In this document: one piece after another, positions 1-8,077 of the stretch
Position numbering within the stretch: position 1 is the stretch's first letter
Layout of the letters: each line of letters starts with the position of its first letter
Assembly (NCBI GenBank): GCA_946405135.1
Contig: CAMJGD010000002.1
Coordinates: 1-64,000, forward strand
Reading direction: 5' to 3'
DNA from: an uncultured Clostridiaceae bacterium
Lineage (GTDB): Bacteria; Bacillota; Clostridia; Clostridiales; Clostridiaceae
DNA length: 64,000 nt
Position numbers and translations under genes: made by a program
Notes under the pieces: generated by a model
Told to the model about the DNA's origin: nothing
Seen by the model: the letters and a program-made list of their open reading frames with translations, nothing else
Database searches by the model: none

Positions 1-420
1 CATCAACCTATCATAGTCTTCTGAAGATTTTCTTCCTTGTATCTGTTCTAATCTTATTTCTAGATCTTCTTTACTCTCTTTTATTTCATTATTATCTTTA
101 TCTAAATTAGTGTTTTTACCAAAATCTCCTGGTTTTATGTCATTACTCTTATCTGATTCCTTTAATCTGCTACTTAGCGTTTTTTCATTCCAATCTATAT
201 TATTTTCCGAAGTCTTTCGATCATGAACCTGATTTAATCCTTTTTCTAAATCTTCTCTGCTTTCTTTTCTCTCATAAATTTTAGTATTACTATCGAAATT
301 TTTATTATTATTTTTATCTAAATTAGCATTTTTTCCGAAATCCTCTGGTTTTATGTCATTACTCTTATCTGATTCCTTTAATTTGTTATCTTCCTTTTTT
401 TTATTCCAGTCTATATTGTT
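1..420 (-). repeat. 216-bp tandem coding repeat
   Basis: Two direct repeats lie inside the partial charged protein: unit 1 at about 420-205 and unit 2 at about 204-1. Identical stretches (for example the codons for ESDKSNDIKP) recur exactly 216 bases apart, which is 72 codons, so the reading frame is kept. Unit 2 is about ten codons shorter in its middle. Confidence 0.75.
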
Positions 421-684
421 TTTATCATTATTAATAGATGCTTCATCTATTTTTTTATCTGACCTATTCAATTTATTTGAGAAATGCTGTTTTTCAAAAT
501 CCTTCTCACTAACTTTTTTCCCATTGTGACTTTTAGACAAATTATCATTAGTACCTTCATTTTTATCAAATTGATGCTTACTTATTTCCTTCTTTTCATT
601 TCCTTCTTTTATATTAAAAGTAACTTTTTCATCTTTATTAGATTCTAGCTTTTTATCACTGTCATTTTTTATTTCGTCTTTCAT
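1..684 (-). CDS. Charged, low-complexity repeat protein (partial, runs off left edge)
   Basis: The frame is open from an ATG at 684 to the first base of the window, so at least 228 residues are encoded and the C-terminus is missing. The sequence is almost wholly hydrophilic, rich in Lys, Asp, Glu, Asn and Ser, with no signal peptide or membrane segment, so it is probably disordered. From about residue 89 it contains a 72-residue tandem repeat; the shared core reads LKESDKSNDIKP, then DFGKN and NLDK. It is the last visible gene of a minus-strand operon behind a HerA-type ATPase. I do not recognise a family. A folded domain, if any, would lie beyond the window edge. Confidence 0.75.
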   Translation of the reverse strand, partial: MKDEIKNDSDKKLESNKDEKVTFNIKEGNEKKEISKHQFDKNEGTNDNLSKSHNGKKVSEKDFEKQHFSNKLNRSDKKIDEASINNDKNNIDWNKKKEDNKLKESDKSNDIKPEDFGKNANLDKNNNKNFDSNTKIYERKESREDLEKGLNQVHDRKTSENNIDWNEKTLSSRLKESDKSNDIKPGDFGKNTNLDKDNNEIKESKEDLEIRLEQIQGRKSSEDYDRLM

Positions 685-707
685 TCATCCATTCCCCCGC
701 CTAATGC

Positions 708-1016
708 CTATCTTCTTGGCAAGCCCTTCTGTAAATCATATATTGCATTTTTAGGATCTTCTCTTAAATATATTAAATAATTATATGCTCCTATAGGTTT
801 AAGAAATGTTTTATCAACTAGTTGTTCAGCTGTATATCCTTCTACGGATACTTTTTTCCCTTCTTCGTTACAATAATTTCCGGTCTTTGTATAATTATAA
901 AACTCTTTTAATATATCATCATGTCGAGCTAACTTAGCATACATTTCATACGCTATTTTTTCACTTTTTCCTAATTTAACAATAAAATAATTTATTATTT
1001 CCTGTTTTATCAACAT
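708..1016 (-). CDS. Small hypothetical protein in HerA-ATPase operon
   Basis: A 102-residue soluble protein of unrecognised family. I place the start at ATG 1016 (protein begins MLIKQEIINY) because a GGAGG motif sits a few bases upstream and the frame before it lies inside the preceding ATPase gene. The start overlaps the ATPase stop by 7 bases, which implies translational coupling. It is probably mostly helical, with an aromatic-rich C-terminal half (IGAYNYLIYL). A short gap separates it from the charged repeat protein. The function is unknown; a structural or adaptor role for the ATPase is only a guess from the overlap. Confidence 0.75.
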   Translation of the reverse strand: MLIKQEIINYFIVKLGKSEKIAYEMYAKLARHDDILKEFYNYTKTGNYCNEEGKKVSVEGYTAEQLVDKTFLKPIGAYNYLIYLREDPKNAIYDLQKGLPRR

Positions 1017-3661
1017 ATTCCCTCCATCTTGATATACTTTATAATTACTTCCTTTTGTTGTGCTAAAGTCAAATCCGAATAATTTAAAATATATCCTAAC
1101 AAACATAGTTTTTCATGCAGTGACATCTTTATATTCCATGTATCTTCTACATAGCTTAAACAAGATTTTAGCGCATTCTCGCTAAAATTATACTCTTTTA
1201 GCACTGAAGAAAATCTATCAAAATCTTCCGATGCTAACTTATTATCATTTAAACATTTCTCAATAATTGAATAGCTATTACACTTATTTCTACAATAACT
1301 ACATGAAGATAATTTATTGTATTTTATACTATATTCGCCTATATCTTGTTCAATAACTTTCTTTATTTTTTCAATAACTTGTGTCCTTGTAAAATCATAC
1401 TTGTTTTTAACAAGGGGCATCTTCACTAACTTAGGTCTATTATCGCCTTCTGAGTAAACTGCTGCACATCCTCTATTCAATGCACTAAGATGCTCAATCT
1501 GTTCATCAGTCATATTCATTGATTTTCCTACTGCTTGCCTATCTTCTTCCATTACAGTTCTGTGAACTATTTTTAAGTTAGTATTTTTTAAAGTATCTGA
1601 TGCTAACTTTGTTGGTATCTGATCAGCTATCAGTATTCCCTGCCCATAACTACGAATTTCAGCAAGTAAATTACAGAAAAATTCCACTGCTTTCGCTCTT
1701 GGGTTTGCATCCTCTCCTCCACCTGAGGAAACATTTTTAAGCAATCTATGAGCTTCTTCAATAATTAGCAAATGTTCTAATCCTTTAGTTTTTCCTAACA
1801 TAGAACGTCTATACTCATAAAGTTGGACCATTACAATTCCAATTACAAATGCTTTAACTTCATCATCCCCTATATCTTCAAGTTCCATTACAGCTGGAAT
1901 ATTTAAAAGAATATCAAAAGGAATAGATTTATCCGTATCAAGCATTGCCCCTTTACCGCCAACCCTAAGCGAATTAATTCTTGCTTGAAGGGCAGCTTTA
2001 ACATTTGACTGTATTTCATTATGATATCCTAATCTGTCAGTAACAATTTCAACTTTATAATATAAATCTTCTAAAGTAGGAAAATCATTTCTTCCTAAGG
2101 TATTTATGCCTCTTAAAACATCCCATCCTCTATCTTCATAAACTTCATATACACATGTTTCTAAAACATATGGCATAGGAGGATATAACTCAAAACTAGC
2201 TTTAAATGTTGATAGAAGATAATCTATATGAGTTTGTAACGATACGTCACCTATTACTTCAAATGGATTGATTCTATACGGTATAGAATCTTTACCTTCA
2301 GAACCTAATGTAAATAAATACAAATCTTTAAATCCATCTAAATTAGCTAATTCCCAATATTCACGTTTTGCTGATTCAATTGCTAAAAATGGTTTATTAT
2401 GTTCATTCCACAACGTGCTTAATAAACTTTTAGATGTATTAGTTTTTCCTCCACCAGTTATACCAATTATTAATCCATGCCTAGTTAAATCATCTAAATC
2501 CATATTGTATTTATTATCAATCAACTTATTTCCATTGATAATATTACCTATTACAAAATTTCCATTACTTCGTCTTTCAGCAACTTCGAATTCAACAAAA
2601 TGATTTATATAATATCCTGGTACCTCTTGCCGAGGTATTTGACATAAAGTTGCTACATCATTACTATTCAATATACTTTGATATTTATATTTAAAACAAT
2701 CTACTTTAAAACCATTATTTTCAATCCATATTCCTACTGGATGATTTTCTGCATCGCTTGCTATATCTGATACAAAATTTAGCTCATTTATAATGTTTGA
2801 TATTCCATTTATATCTATACATCTAATAGATTCAGGTTTAGAGTCTTCCCCTGAAAAAATAGACTTTAACAAGTTTTTTAATTTATCATTAGTAAAATCA
2901 TCATCAGCTACATAATAAGGGCATACTCTCCACATTCCTCGTGAAATCCCTTGTTTTAACTTTTCTTCTAATATTCCAACATTCTCTAAATAATTTTTTG
3001 AAAAAAAATCCTCACTCTCAATTACCTGATTTCCAAAAGTTCCTCCAGTAACTGACTGTTTTAAAGTTTTACTTATTTCATTTAATTCACTTAGAATCTT
3101 CTGATGAGATAGAAATGTTTGCGTTGGACTTAATGCCTTAGCTACCAAAATATAAGCCCAATTGTGACCGAATAATCCCTTAATTAATCGTTCAACTTGA
3201 AAATTTGGTGTTTCACCTACTGTTTTATCTGTTGGATTTCCAGTAATGATTCCTCCCACGCTGCTTATATTCTTTAGCTCATTTAATATTTGAAATGTTT
3301 CATATGGTTCTAAATCAATATATGGATATGATGCATTTAATGATGCCTCTAGTGAAGCAGCTGCTGGCTTGGATACTCCAAGCAATAGTGAAATTTTATT
3401 TTTATCACTCATTAAAATGTATGAAAATGTCATTCCAAATTTAGAAATACTATTAATTATATCAGCTAAAATAGAATTAAAATCTTTTAAATCATAATGT
3501 ATCCAAAAATCTGTTAATCCTTTTACTCTATAAAAAATCAGCTCGTCGCTTTCCTCTAATGTCATTGGTGAAATGCTTTTTTCACGCTCTAAATAGTTTC
3601 TACTAATGTAATTCACCTTATCCTTAATATCTAAATTGCTAGTTGACTTATCAAACACCAT
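1010..3661 (-). CDS. HerA/DUF87-type P-loop ATPase with C-terminal Cys cluster
   Basis: This 883-residue protein has a Walker A motif GITGGGKT near residue 400, a Walker B-like LLIIEEAHRLL near 635 and a sensor-like IADQIPTKL near 677, the pattern of the HerA/VirB4-related (DUF87) hexameric translocases. The first 330 residues are a large domain I cannot assign. Near residue 787 there is CSYCRNKC, a possible metal-binding cluster. Members of the superfamily pump DNA or protein through a ring. The start ATG follows GGGGGTGAA. It is preceded by a zinc-ribbon membrane protein and overlaps the 102-residue gene, so the three are probably co-expressed. No relaxase, integrase or NurA-type nuclease is visible beside it. 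ATPase identity is secure; substrate and role are not. Confidence 0.85.
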   Translation of the reverse strand: MVFDKSTSNLDIKDKVNYISRNYLEREKSISPMTLEESDELIFYRVKGLTDFWIHYDLKDFNSILADIINSISKFGMTFSYILMSDKNKISLLLGVSKPAAASLEASLNASYPYIDLEPYETFQILNELKNISSVGGIITGNPTDKTVGETPNFQVERLIKGLFGHNWAYILVAKALSPTQTFLSHQKILSELNEISKTLKQSVTGGTFGNQVIESEDFFSKNYLENVGILEEKLKQGISRGMWRVCPYYVADDDFTNDKLKNLLKSIFSGEDSKPESIRCIDINGISNIINELNFVSDIASDAENHPVGIWIENNGFKVDCFKYKYQSILNSNDVATLCQIPRQEVPGYYINHFVEFEVAERRSNGNFVIGNIINGNKLIDNKYNMDLDDLTRHGLIIGITGGGKTNTSKSLLSTLWNEHNKPFLAIESAKREYWELANLDGFKDLYLFTLGSEGKDSIPYRINPFEVIGDVSLQTHIDYLLSTFKASFELYPPMPYVLETCVYEVYEDRGWDVLRGINTLGRNDFPTLEDLYYKVEIVTDRLGYHNEIQSNVKAALQARINSLRVGGKGAMLDTDKSIPFDILLNIPAVMELEDIGDDEVKAFVIGIVMVQLYEYRRSMLGKTKGLEHLLIIEEAHRLLKNVSSGGGEDANPRAKAVEFFCNLLAEIRSYGQGILIADQIPTKLASDTLKNTNLKIVHRTVMEEDRQAVGKSMNMTDEQIEHLSALNRGCAAVYSEGDNRPKLVKMPLVKNKYDFTRTQVIEKIKKVIEQDIGEYSIKYNKLSSCSYCRNKCNSYSIIEKCLNDNKLASEDFDRFSSVLKEYNFSENALKSCLSYVEDTWNIKMSLHEKLCLLGYILNYSDLTLAQQKEVIIKYIKMEGIC

Positions 3662-3675
3662 TTCACCCCCTATTT

Positions 3676-4557
3676 TTATTTATCCTTTTTCCCAAAAATG
3701 CCCTTAATCGGGGTTACAATCATGAAATATAAGAATACTAGCATCCCACCAATCATAATAATAAAACTTAACATATTTGCAAAAACTTGTCCCCAATTAA
3801 CTTGAGTTAGCCTATAGATAGTATAAATAACAGTTAAAAATAGCATCCAAATTACAACAGGACTTATAGCATGATTAATTTTTAAATAAGTATTGCTAGT
3901 ATTATTGTGAATTTTTTTTGCTATAATTGTTCCATTCTTATCTTTCTTTCCCCATACTTTAACTACATTATTTTCTGGCAGCTTGCCTTTAGCTATCTTT
4001 CCATATACTATTACTTCTGTACCTGTTTGATTATCTCCAGAATTTAATCCCCATCCTTTATAAACTTGAAAAGTATTTACGGTATTTCCTAATGTAAATG
4101 GTAATCCTAGAAATAAACTTCTAAATAGTTTTGTTATAAAAAATGTAGATATTTCTTGCTCAAAAAAATTTTTAACAATTCCCTCTACATCTGGCTCATT
4201 TTTATTTTGAGTAAGTCTTTCAGATTTTTCTTTTTTAGAATTTGGCTTATCCAATTTATCTGTAATTTCATTTTCCTCTTTCTTAAAAGTGTCAAAATCG
4301 AAAAAACTTTTTTCTTTAAAAACATCGTTTTCTTTTATGCTATTACTTGTTTCATCACAATTATTATTTGTTGAACAATCAAAGTAATTTGAATATGGAT
4401 CTTCTTCTGCAGCTGTAGAAGCATTATTTGTAGTATTATTCAAACTATCCTCTGATTCACCATCAACTTTTCTTAAAAAATTCCCACACTTAGGGCATTT
4501 TGCTATATTATCTTTGTATACTTCATTGTTATTACAATTTATGCATTTCTTTGACAT
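3676..4557 (-). CDS. Zinc-ribbon membrane protein
   Basis: A 293-residue protein with an N-terminal zinc ribbon (CINC then CPKC, residues about 4-26), an acidic/polar linker to about residue 130, a conserved-looking soluble region, and two hydrophobic segments near the C-terminus (about 232-255 and 262-285). The soluble middle has an OB-like or SH3-like appearance (GTEVIVYGKIAKGKLPENN). The start is the ATG at 4557 because GGAGG is placed six bases upstream of it; an ATG four codons earlier overlaps that motif. It is the first gene of the HerA-ATPase operon, 14 bases ahead of the ATPase. It may anchor the ATPase at the membrane; this is inference. Confidence 0.75.
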   Translation of the reverse strand: MSKKCINCNNNEVYKDNIAKCPKCGNFLRKVDGESEDSLNNTTNNASTAAEEDPYSNYFDCSTNNNCDETSNSIKENDVFKEKSFFDFDTFKKEENEITDKLDKPNSKKEKSERLTQNKNEPDVEGIVKNFFEQEISTFFITKLFRSLFLGLPFTLGNTVNTFQVYKGWGLNSGDNQTGTEVIVYGKIAKGKLPENNVVKVWGKKDKNGTIIAKKIHNNTSNTYLKINHAISPVVIWMLFLTVIYTIYRLTQVNWGQVFANMLSFIIMIGGMLVFLYFMIVTPIKGIFGKKDK

Positions 4558-4945
4558 ATTATCCTCCATAACTTCTACATATGTTTACAAAATATTATAT
4601 AATAATACATAAAACTTTTACATCTATAAATTATAAAAGCTTTTTATTGATATATCAATATTTTTTTCTATTTTAAATACATTTAATTTTTCTGTATCTA
4701 TAAGCATTTTATATTTATGAAAATAAAGAAAACAAGGCAGCTTTTATATTTTGTTTTTAAATATCCATAAACACCATTGATGTAACTCTTTATAAAAGCT
4801 TTCTTCTGTGACACAAGATACCTATCAAGTCATTTAAACTCAACATATAACTATAATTATGTTGTTAGTTTTCAATATTTCTTTATGATTTTAATAAATT
4901 TTAAAAGTAATCGTCAAAAAATTTTCGCATAGAATTAATAAAAAT
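4558..4945. other. AT-rich intergenic region, no gene seen
   Basis: No convincing ORF is present. It must contain the promoter of the leftward zinc-ribbon/ATPase operon, but several TATAAT-like sequences occur around 4590-4610 and I cannot choose one. Short inverted repeats around 4740 and 4795 (cores AGCTTTTATA and TATAAAAGCT) could form a stem. Confidence 0.5.
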
Positions 4946-4986
4946 AAACCCAGTAATAGAGCTTGCTGCTCATTCTACTGGGTTTT
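4946..4986 (-). terminator. Intrinsic terminator after CPBP protease
   Basis: Arms AAACCCAGTA and TACTGGGTTT flank a roughly 20-base loop that itself pairs partly; on the minus strand the stem is followed by a T-rich run. It lies just downstream of the CPBP gene stop. Confidence 0.8.
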
Positions 4987-5007
4987 AAAAAGGTAATCCA
5001 AACATCT

Positions 5008-5691
5008 CTATGGAATAATCCCAAACATCTTCATTCCAATTAACATAATAGGCATATCCGCTAAAATGTGCACTATCCAAGAGTTAATGAAATTCTCTGA
5101 TTTTGTGTCAATAAAATTAAATATAAATCCTACACCGATAAGTCCTATTAATGATAATAGTATTAGCCAGATGTTAAACCAGGACTTGAAAATAGCAATA
5201 TGATATAATGCAAAAAGCAGTGAAGAGTACACATATGCTGTTTTTTTTAACTTTAATTCATATAGATTCAAAAATATAAATCCTCTAAAAAAGAATTCTT
5301 CCAAAAATGAATTACCAAAAGTAATATACAATGCTACAAAAATAAAATTAACAGGAGTAACCTTAGACTTATTTTGTAGATCCTGTGCAATACCTTGTAA
5401 ATCAATAACATTTTTTAATACAAAATAAGTTGTAAGTATTACTGAAAAACTCATAATCCCTAAAACAATGCCCATTTTTAATTGTTTTTTTTCTAATTTT
5501 TTATAATTAAAGGCCAATTTAAAATTTACATTTTTATGTAGCCGCATATAAATATAGGGTATGATTGTAAATAACATTAACTTTACAAATGTCTTTGCTA
5601 AATAATTTACTTCCACCACTTGCTCCACATAATACAATGACGCACATGCTGTTAATGAAGTTATCAGTATATATTTAAATTTTTTATCCAT
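5008..5691 (-). CDS. CPBP (CAAX/Abi) family intramembrane protease
   Basis: A 227-residue polytopic membrane protein with the CPBP signature: EEFFFRG (EExxxR) near residue 131, FALYH near 160 and a third histidine in SWIVH near 210. These residues form the active site of Rce1-like glutamic intramembrane proteases. Bacterial members are linked to bacteriocin self-immunity, signalling and prenyl-protein processing; nothing here fixes the substrate. About seven hydrophobic segments are visible. The gene is monocistronic, with a terminator downstream. A McrB-like N-terminal fragment ends only 21 bases upstream of its start. Confidence 0.88.
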   Translation of the reverse strand: MDKKFKYILITSLTACASLYYVEQVVEVNYLAKTFVKLMLFTIIPYIYMRLHKNVNFKLAFNYKKLEKKQLKMGIVLGIMSFSVILTTYFVLKNVIDLQGIAQDLQNKSKVTPVNFIFVALYITFGNSFLEEFFFRGFIFLNLYELKLKKTAYVYSSLLFALYHIAIFKSWFNIWLILLSLIGLIGVGFIFNFIDTKSENFINSWIVHILADMPIMLIGMKMFGIIP

Positions 5692-5712
5692 ATTTATTTT
5701 ATTCTACCTCTC

Positions 5713-5796
5713 TTATATACTATATTCATTTTTATACTTCAAAATTTCATTTGCAAGCTTAATATAAAACTTTTTCCACTCAAATTTTTCTTCCAT
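5713..5796 (-). pseudogene. 27-codon fragment resembling the N-terminus of McrB-like proteins
   Basis: The ATG at 5796 follows GGGGAT and opens a 27-codon frame (begins MEEKFEWKKFYIKLAN) that stops at 5713. The pattern FEW..FY...A...L.YK resembles the start of McrB-type restriction GTPases/AAA proteins as I remember them, but the rest of such a protein is absent. It could be a remnant of a lost McrBC-type gene or a coincidental short ORF. Confidence 0.35.
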
Positions 5797-6006
5797 TTCT
5801 ATATCCCCGCCTGATTTAACAAAGATAATTCCCTATCTTTCTTTTTTTAATACAAATATATCTTCTTCCATATTACTTTTCTTTTGTTTCTCGTACAAGT
5901 TGTAAATTCATATTTTAAACATCTTATTTAGTGCCTTCAATACCAAGTACTTCTTATTATTTTCACATAATATAGCTTTTTAAAAATCACATATTTATAT
6001 TTTACT

Positions 6007-6096
6007 TTTAAAAAATCTAAACATACTGTAGTCATAATCCATTATAGATTCTAAAAAGCTCATAGCACACCTTTTGCATGTTTAGATTTTTTTAAT
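6007..6096. repeat. 90-bp inverted-repeat element next to truncated regulator
   Basis: The ends are near-perfect inverted copies: TTTAAAAAATCTAAACAT at 6007-6024 and its complement at 6079-6096 (17 of 18 positions match). About 54 bases separate them. The right end stops four bases before the premature stop codon of the response-regulator remnant, so the element probably marks the break. It may be a small MITE, or the scar of a deletion; no target duplication is obvious. Confidence 0.5.
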
Positions 6097-6099
6097 TAC

Positions 6100-6636
6100 C
6101 TATGTAAAAACCCTATTTATATTAGTTGCAAAAAGCTTTAATATCTCAAACTCTCTTGAAGTAAGCTTCAAGTCTTTTCCTCTTTTAGTAACGGTAAAGT
6201 TTAAAACATCTATGTTTAGATCCTTGATATTTATAATATCTTCTTTCTTCTCTTGAGCTATAGGAGTTATGTACTTTGTAGCCCTTCTTATATTTGCTTT
6301 AATTCGTGCAGAAACCTCAACTAAAGAAAAGGGTTTAGCTATGTAATCATCCGCTCCAAATCCTAATCCTAATGCCTTATCTAAATCACTGTCTTTTGCT
6401 GATATAATTAAAATAGGTGTTAAATCCTTTTCCCGTATAATTTTCAGTACAGTCATTCCATCAATTTTAGGAATCATAAGGTCTAATAATAATAAATCAA
6501 ACTTTTCATAGTTAAACATATCAATAGCCTCTTGTCCGTCGTAGGCTACCTTAACCTGAAAACCTTCATTAATTAAATAATTCTTTAGCATATCACTAAC
6601 AGAAATATCATCCTCAACAATTAAAATATTATTCAT
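6100..6636 (-). pseudogene. OmpR-family response regulator, truncated in its DNA-binding domain
   Basis: The receiver domain is complete: the DD pair in IVEDDISV, the phospho-acceptor Asp in LLLLDLMIP, Thr/Ser in LIISAKD and Lys in IAKPFS are all present. The winged-helix output domain starts (LKLTSREFEILKLFA) but ends after NRVFT, so the recognition helix and wing are missing; the product is 178 residues instead of about 230. I choose ATG 6636, preceded at a proper distance by GGAG. No histidine kinase is adjacent. The premature end lies at an inverted-repeat element. The protein could still act as an isolated receiver, but loss of DNA binding makes it a likely pseudogene. Confidence 0.8.
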
Positions 6637-7004
6637 ATTCATCTCCATATTTTCAATATAATCAACTAATATTATAACACCCTTTACTATATTGTTACAA
6701 AGTGAGTAGGAGAATCTGAATAGTTGCGAAACACTTGGAATTAAATAGAACATAAAATACTGTAAGACTCATTTTTGAATAATGCGGTACTTTATGGCTT
6801 TATTTATTTTTATAGAAGATGCCCGTAAAACCACTATTGTTTATTCAAATAGGTAATAAAATAGAGGATAAATAAGTATACATTATACTTTCTATCCTCT
6901 GATTATTATAGTCTATTTAAGTTTATGTAGGTGGTAACTCACAGTTAAAATGAATTTCACCAGTTACTTAATTCTTAAAGTAAAAACACAGCTACTTTTC
7001 CAGA
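6637..7004. other. Intergenic region with a hairpin, no gene seen
   Basis: No ORF is supported. A two-step inverted repeat lies at 6863-6900 (AGAGGATA with TATCCTCT enclosing AAGTATA with TATACTT). There is no strong T-run, so it need not be a terminator. Confidence 0.4.
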
Positions 7005-7124
7005 AGAAATAAAAAATGAAGTAGAATTAACTAGCAACAAACTTAGTGCTTTACCTTCAGATAAAATTCAACATTTTAAATCTAAGAATGACAATATTAG
7101 AAATTTAATAGAAAAAAATTCTTA
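6986..7124 (+). pseudogene. C-terminal gene fragment of unknown origin
   Basis: A plus-strand frame without a start codon encodes about 45 protein-like residues (FPEEIKNEVELTSNKLSALP and on to LIEKNS) before a TAA at 7122-7124. An in-frame stop precedes it. Codon use looks real, but I cannot name the parent family. It lies between two minus-strand genes in a region full of broken genes. Confidence 0.35.
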
Positions 7125-7138
7125 ACCGTCCCTTTTTT

Positions 7139-8077
7139 TTAAACGTACAGCCTATATTTTATTTTTACCCTTTCCATCTTCTTTATCATCTTTTCCCCGA
7201 ATACGAATAGAAAAAAAGCTGTGCCGAATGCATGGACAGCATCATAAGGTACTCCTGATACGTAAAGCATGGCGAGAGACTTAAAGCTCATGGTAACGTT
7301 TGAGGCTGGTATTGAACTTGCCATAACCATAGTAGCGATATTCATTATGCCTCCATATATTATGAAGGTGGTTAAAAAACCATATATGGATAAAGTAATA
7401 TCATCTATGGGTAATCTCTTTCTTTGTATGAAAAGCCCAAGAACAAGACCTATTGCACCGAAGGCGTATAACCACCATCCAAAAAAAGTGCCAGTGGACT
7501 TTGTATAAATGTATATTGCATAACCTATAAATATAGATATTATTATGCTTAACACTGGGCCTACTATGACTTGGAAGCTCCTTGATTTTACTTTATCCAC
7601 TTGAGTTTTATTAAATATTAGTCCTGATAAAAATCCTAATATGCCCCAACAAAACATTTGCCATGGTGTCCAAGGACCATGACCTGCAAAAAAGTTAACA
7701 ACAAATCTTGAAATAGCACCTACTAAAAAGCCAGCTTCTGGTCCAAGGGATATGCCTGACAAAATAACCATTGCAGTTCCTGGTTGAAACGGTGTCATCA
7801 TAAAACACATTAAATTTCCAACAGCAGTCAATGCAGACATTACAGCTATCATTACAATCTCTCTAGCCCTGGGACGTCTTTTCTCAAACACCATGAAAAA
7901 TGGAACCATTGTGTAAAATACAATAAGCAATCCTATGAGTAAATACCTTTTATCCTCTAAATATTTAATTCCTATAAATATGGTAATAGGAATTATAAAA
8001 AATATGATAAAAGATGATACAATTGTTCTTTTCTTAAATGCTAACTCATAACGTTTTGGATCATATTTTCTCGACAT
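7139..8077 (-). CDS. ECF transporter S component, probably for cobalamin
   Basis: A 312-residue membrane protein with about eight hydrophobic segments, long for an S component because two helices precede the core. The region VMIAVMSALTAVGNLMCF and the following GISLGPEAGFLVGA are typical of substrate-binding S subunits of energy-coupling factor transporters. It is the last gene of an operon that begins with a cobalamin riboswitch and includes the ECF ATPases and T subunit, so B12 or another corrinoid is the likely substrate; that assignment rests on context. The start ATG overlaps the end of the ATPase gene by 37 bases and follows GAGGATG. Confidence 0.85.
   Translation of the reverse strand: MSRKYDPKRYELAFKKRTIVSSFIIFFIIPITIFIGIKYLEDKRYLLIGLLIVFYTMVPFFMVFEKRRPRAREIVMIAVMSALTAVGNLMCFMMTPFQPGTAMVILSGISLGPEAGFLVGAISRFVVNFFAGHGPWTPWQMFCWGILGFLSGLIFNKTQVDKVKSRSFQVIVGPVLSIIISIFIGYAIYIYTKSTGTFFGWWLYAFGAIGLVLGLFIQRKRLPIDDITLSIYGFLTTFIIYGGIMNIATMVMASSIPASNVTMSFKSLAMLYVSGVPYDAVHAFGTAFFLFVFGEKMIKKMERVKIKYRLYV

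Noticed and set aside
708..1106. Longer 132-residue version of the small operon protein starting at 1106
   Set aside because: The extra 30 codons lie inside the ATPase gene and have no ribosome site; ATG 1016 has GGAGG.
2268..2603. Plus-strand frame inside the HerA-type ATPase gene
   Set aside because: It is the mirror of a well-supported gene, with no ribosome site or protein-like features.
1..4557. Conjugative element or T4SS
   Set aside because: No relaxase, coupling protein, integrase or VirB-type partners are visible; only the ATPase superfamily is shared.
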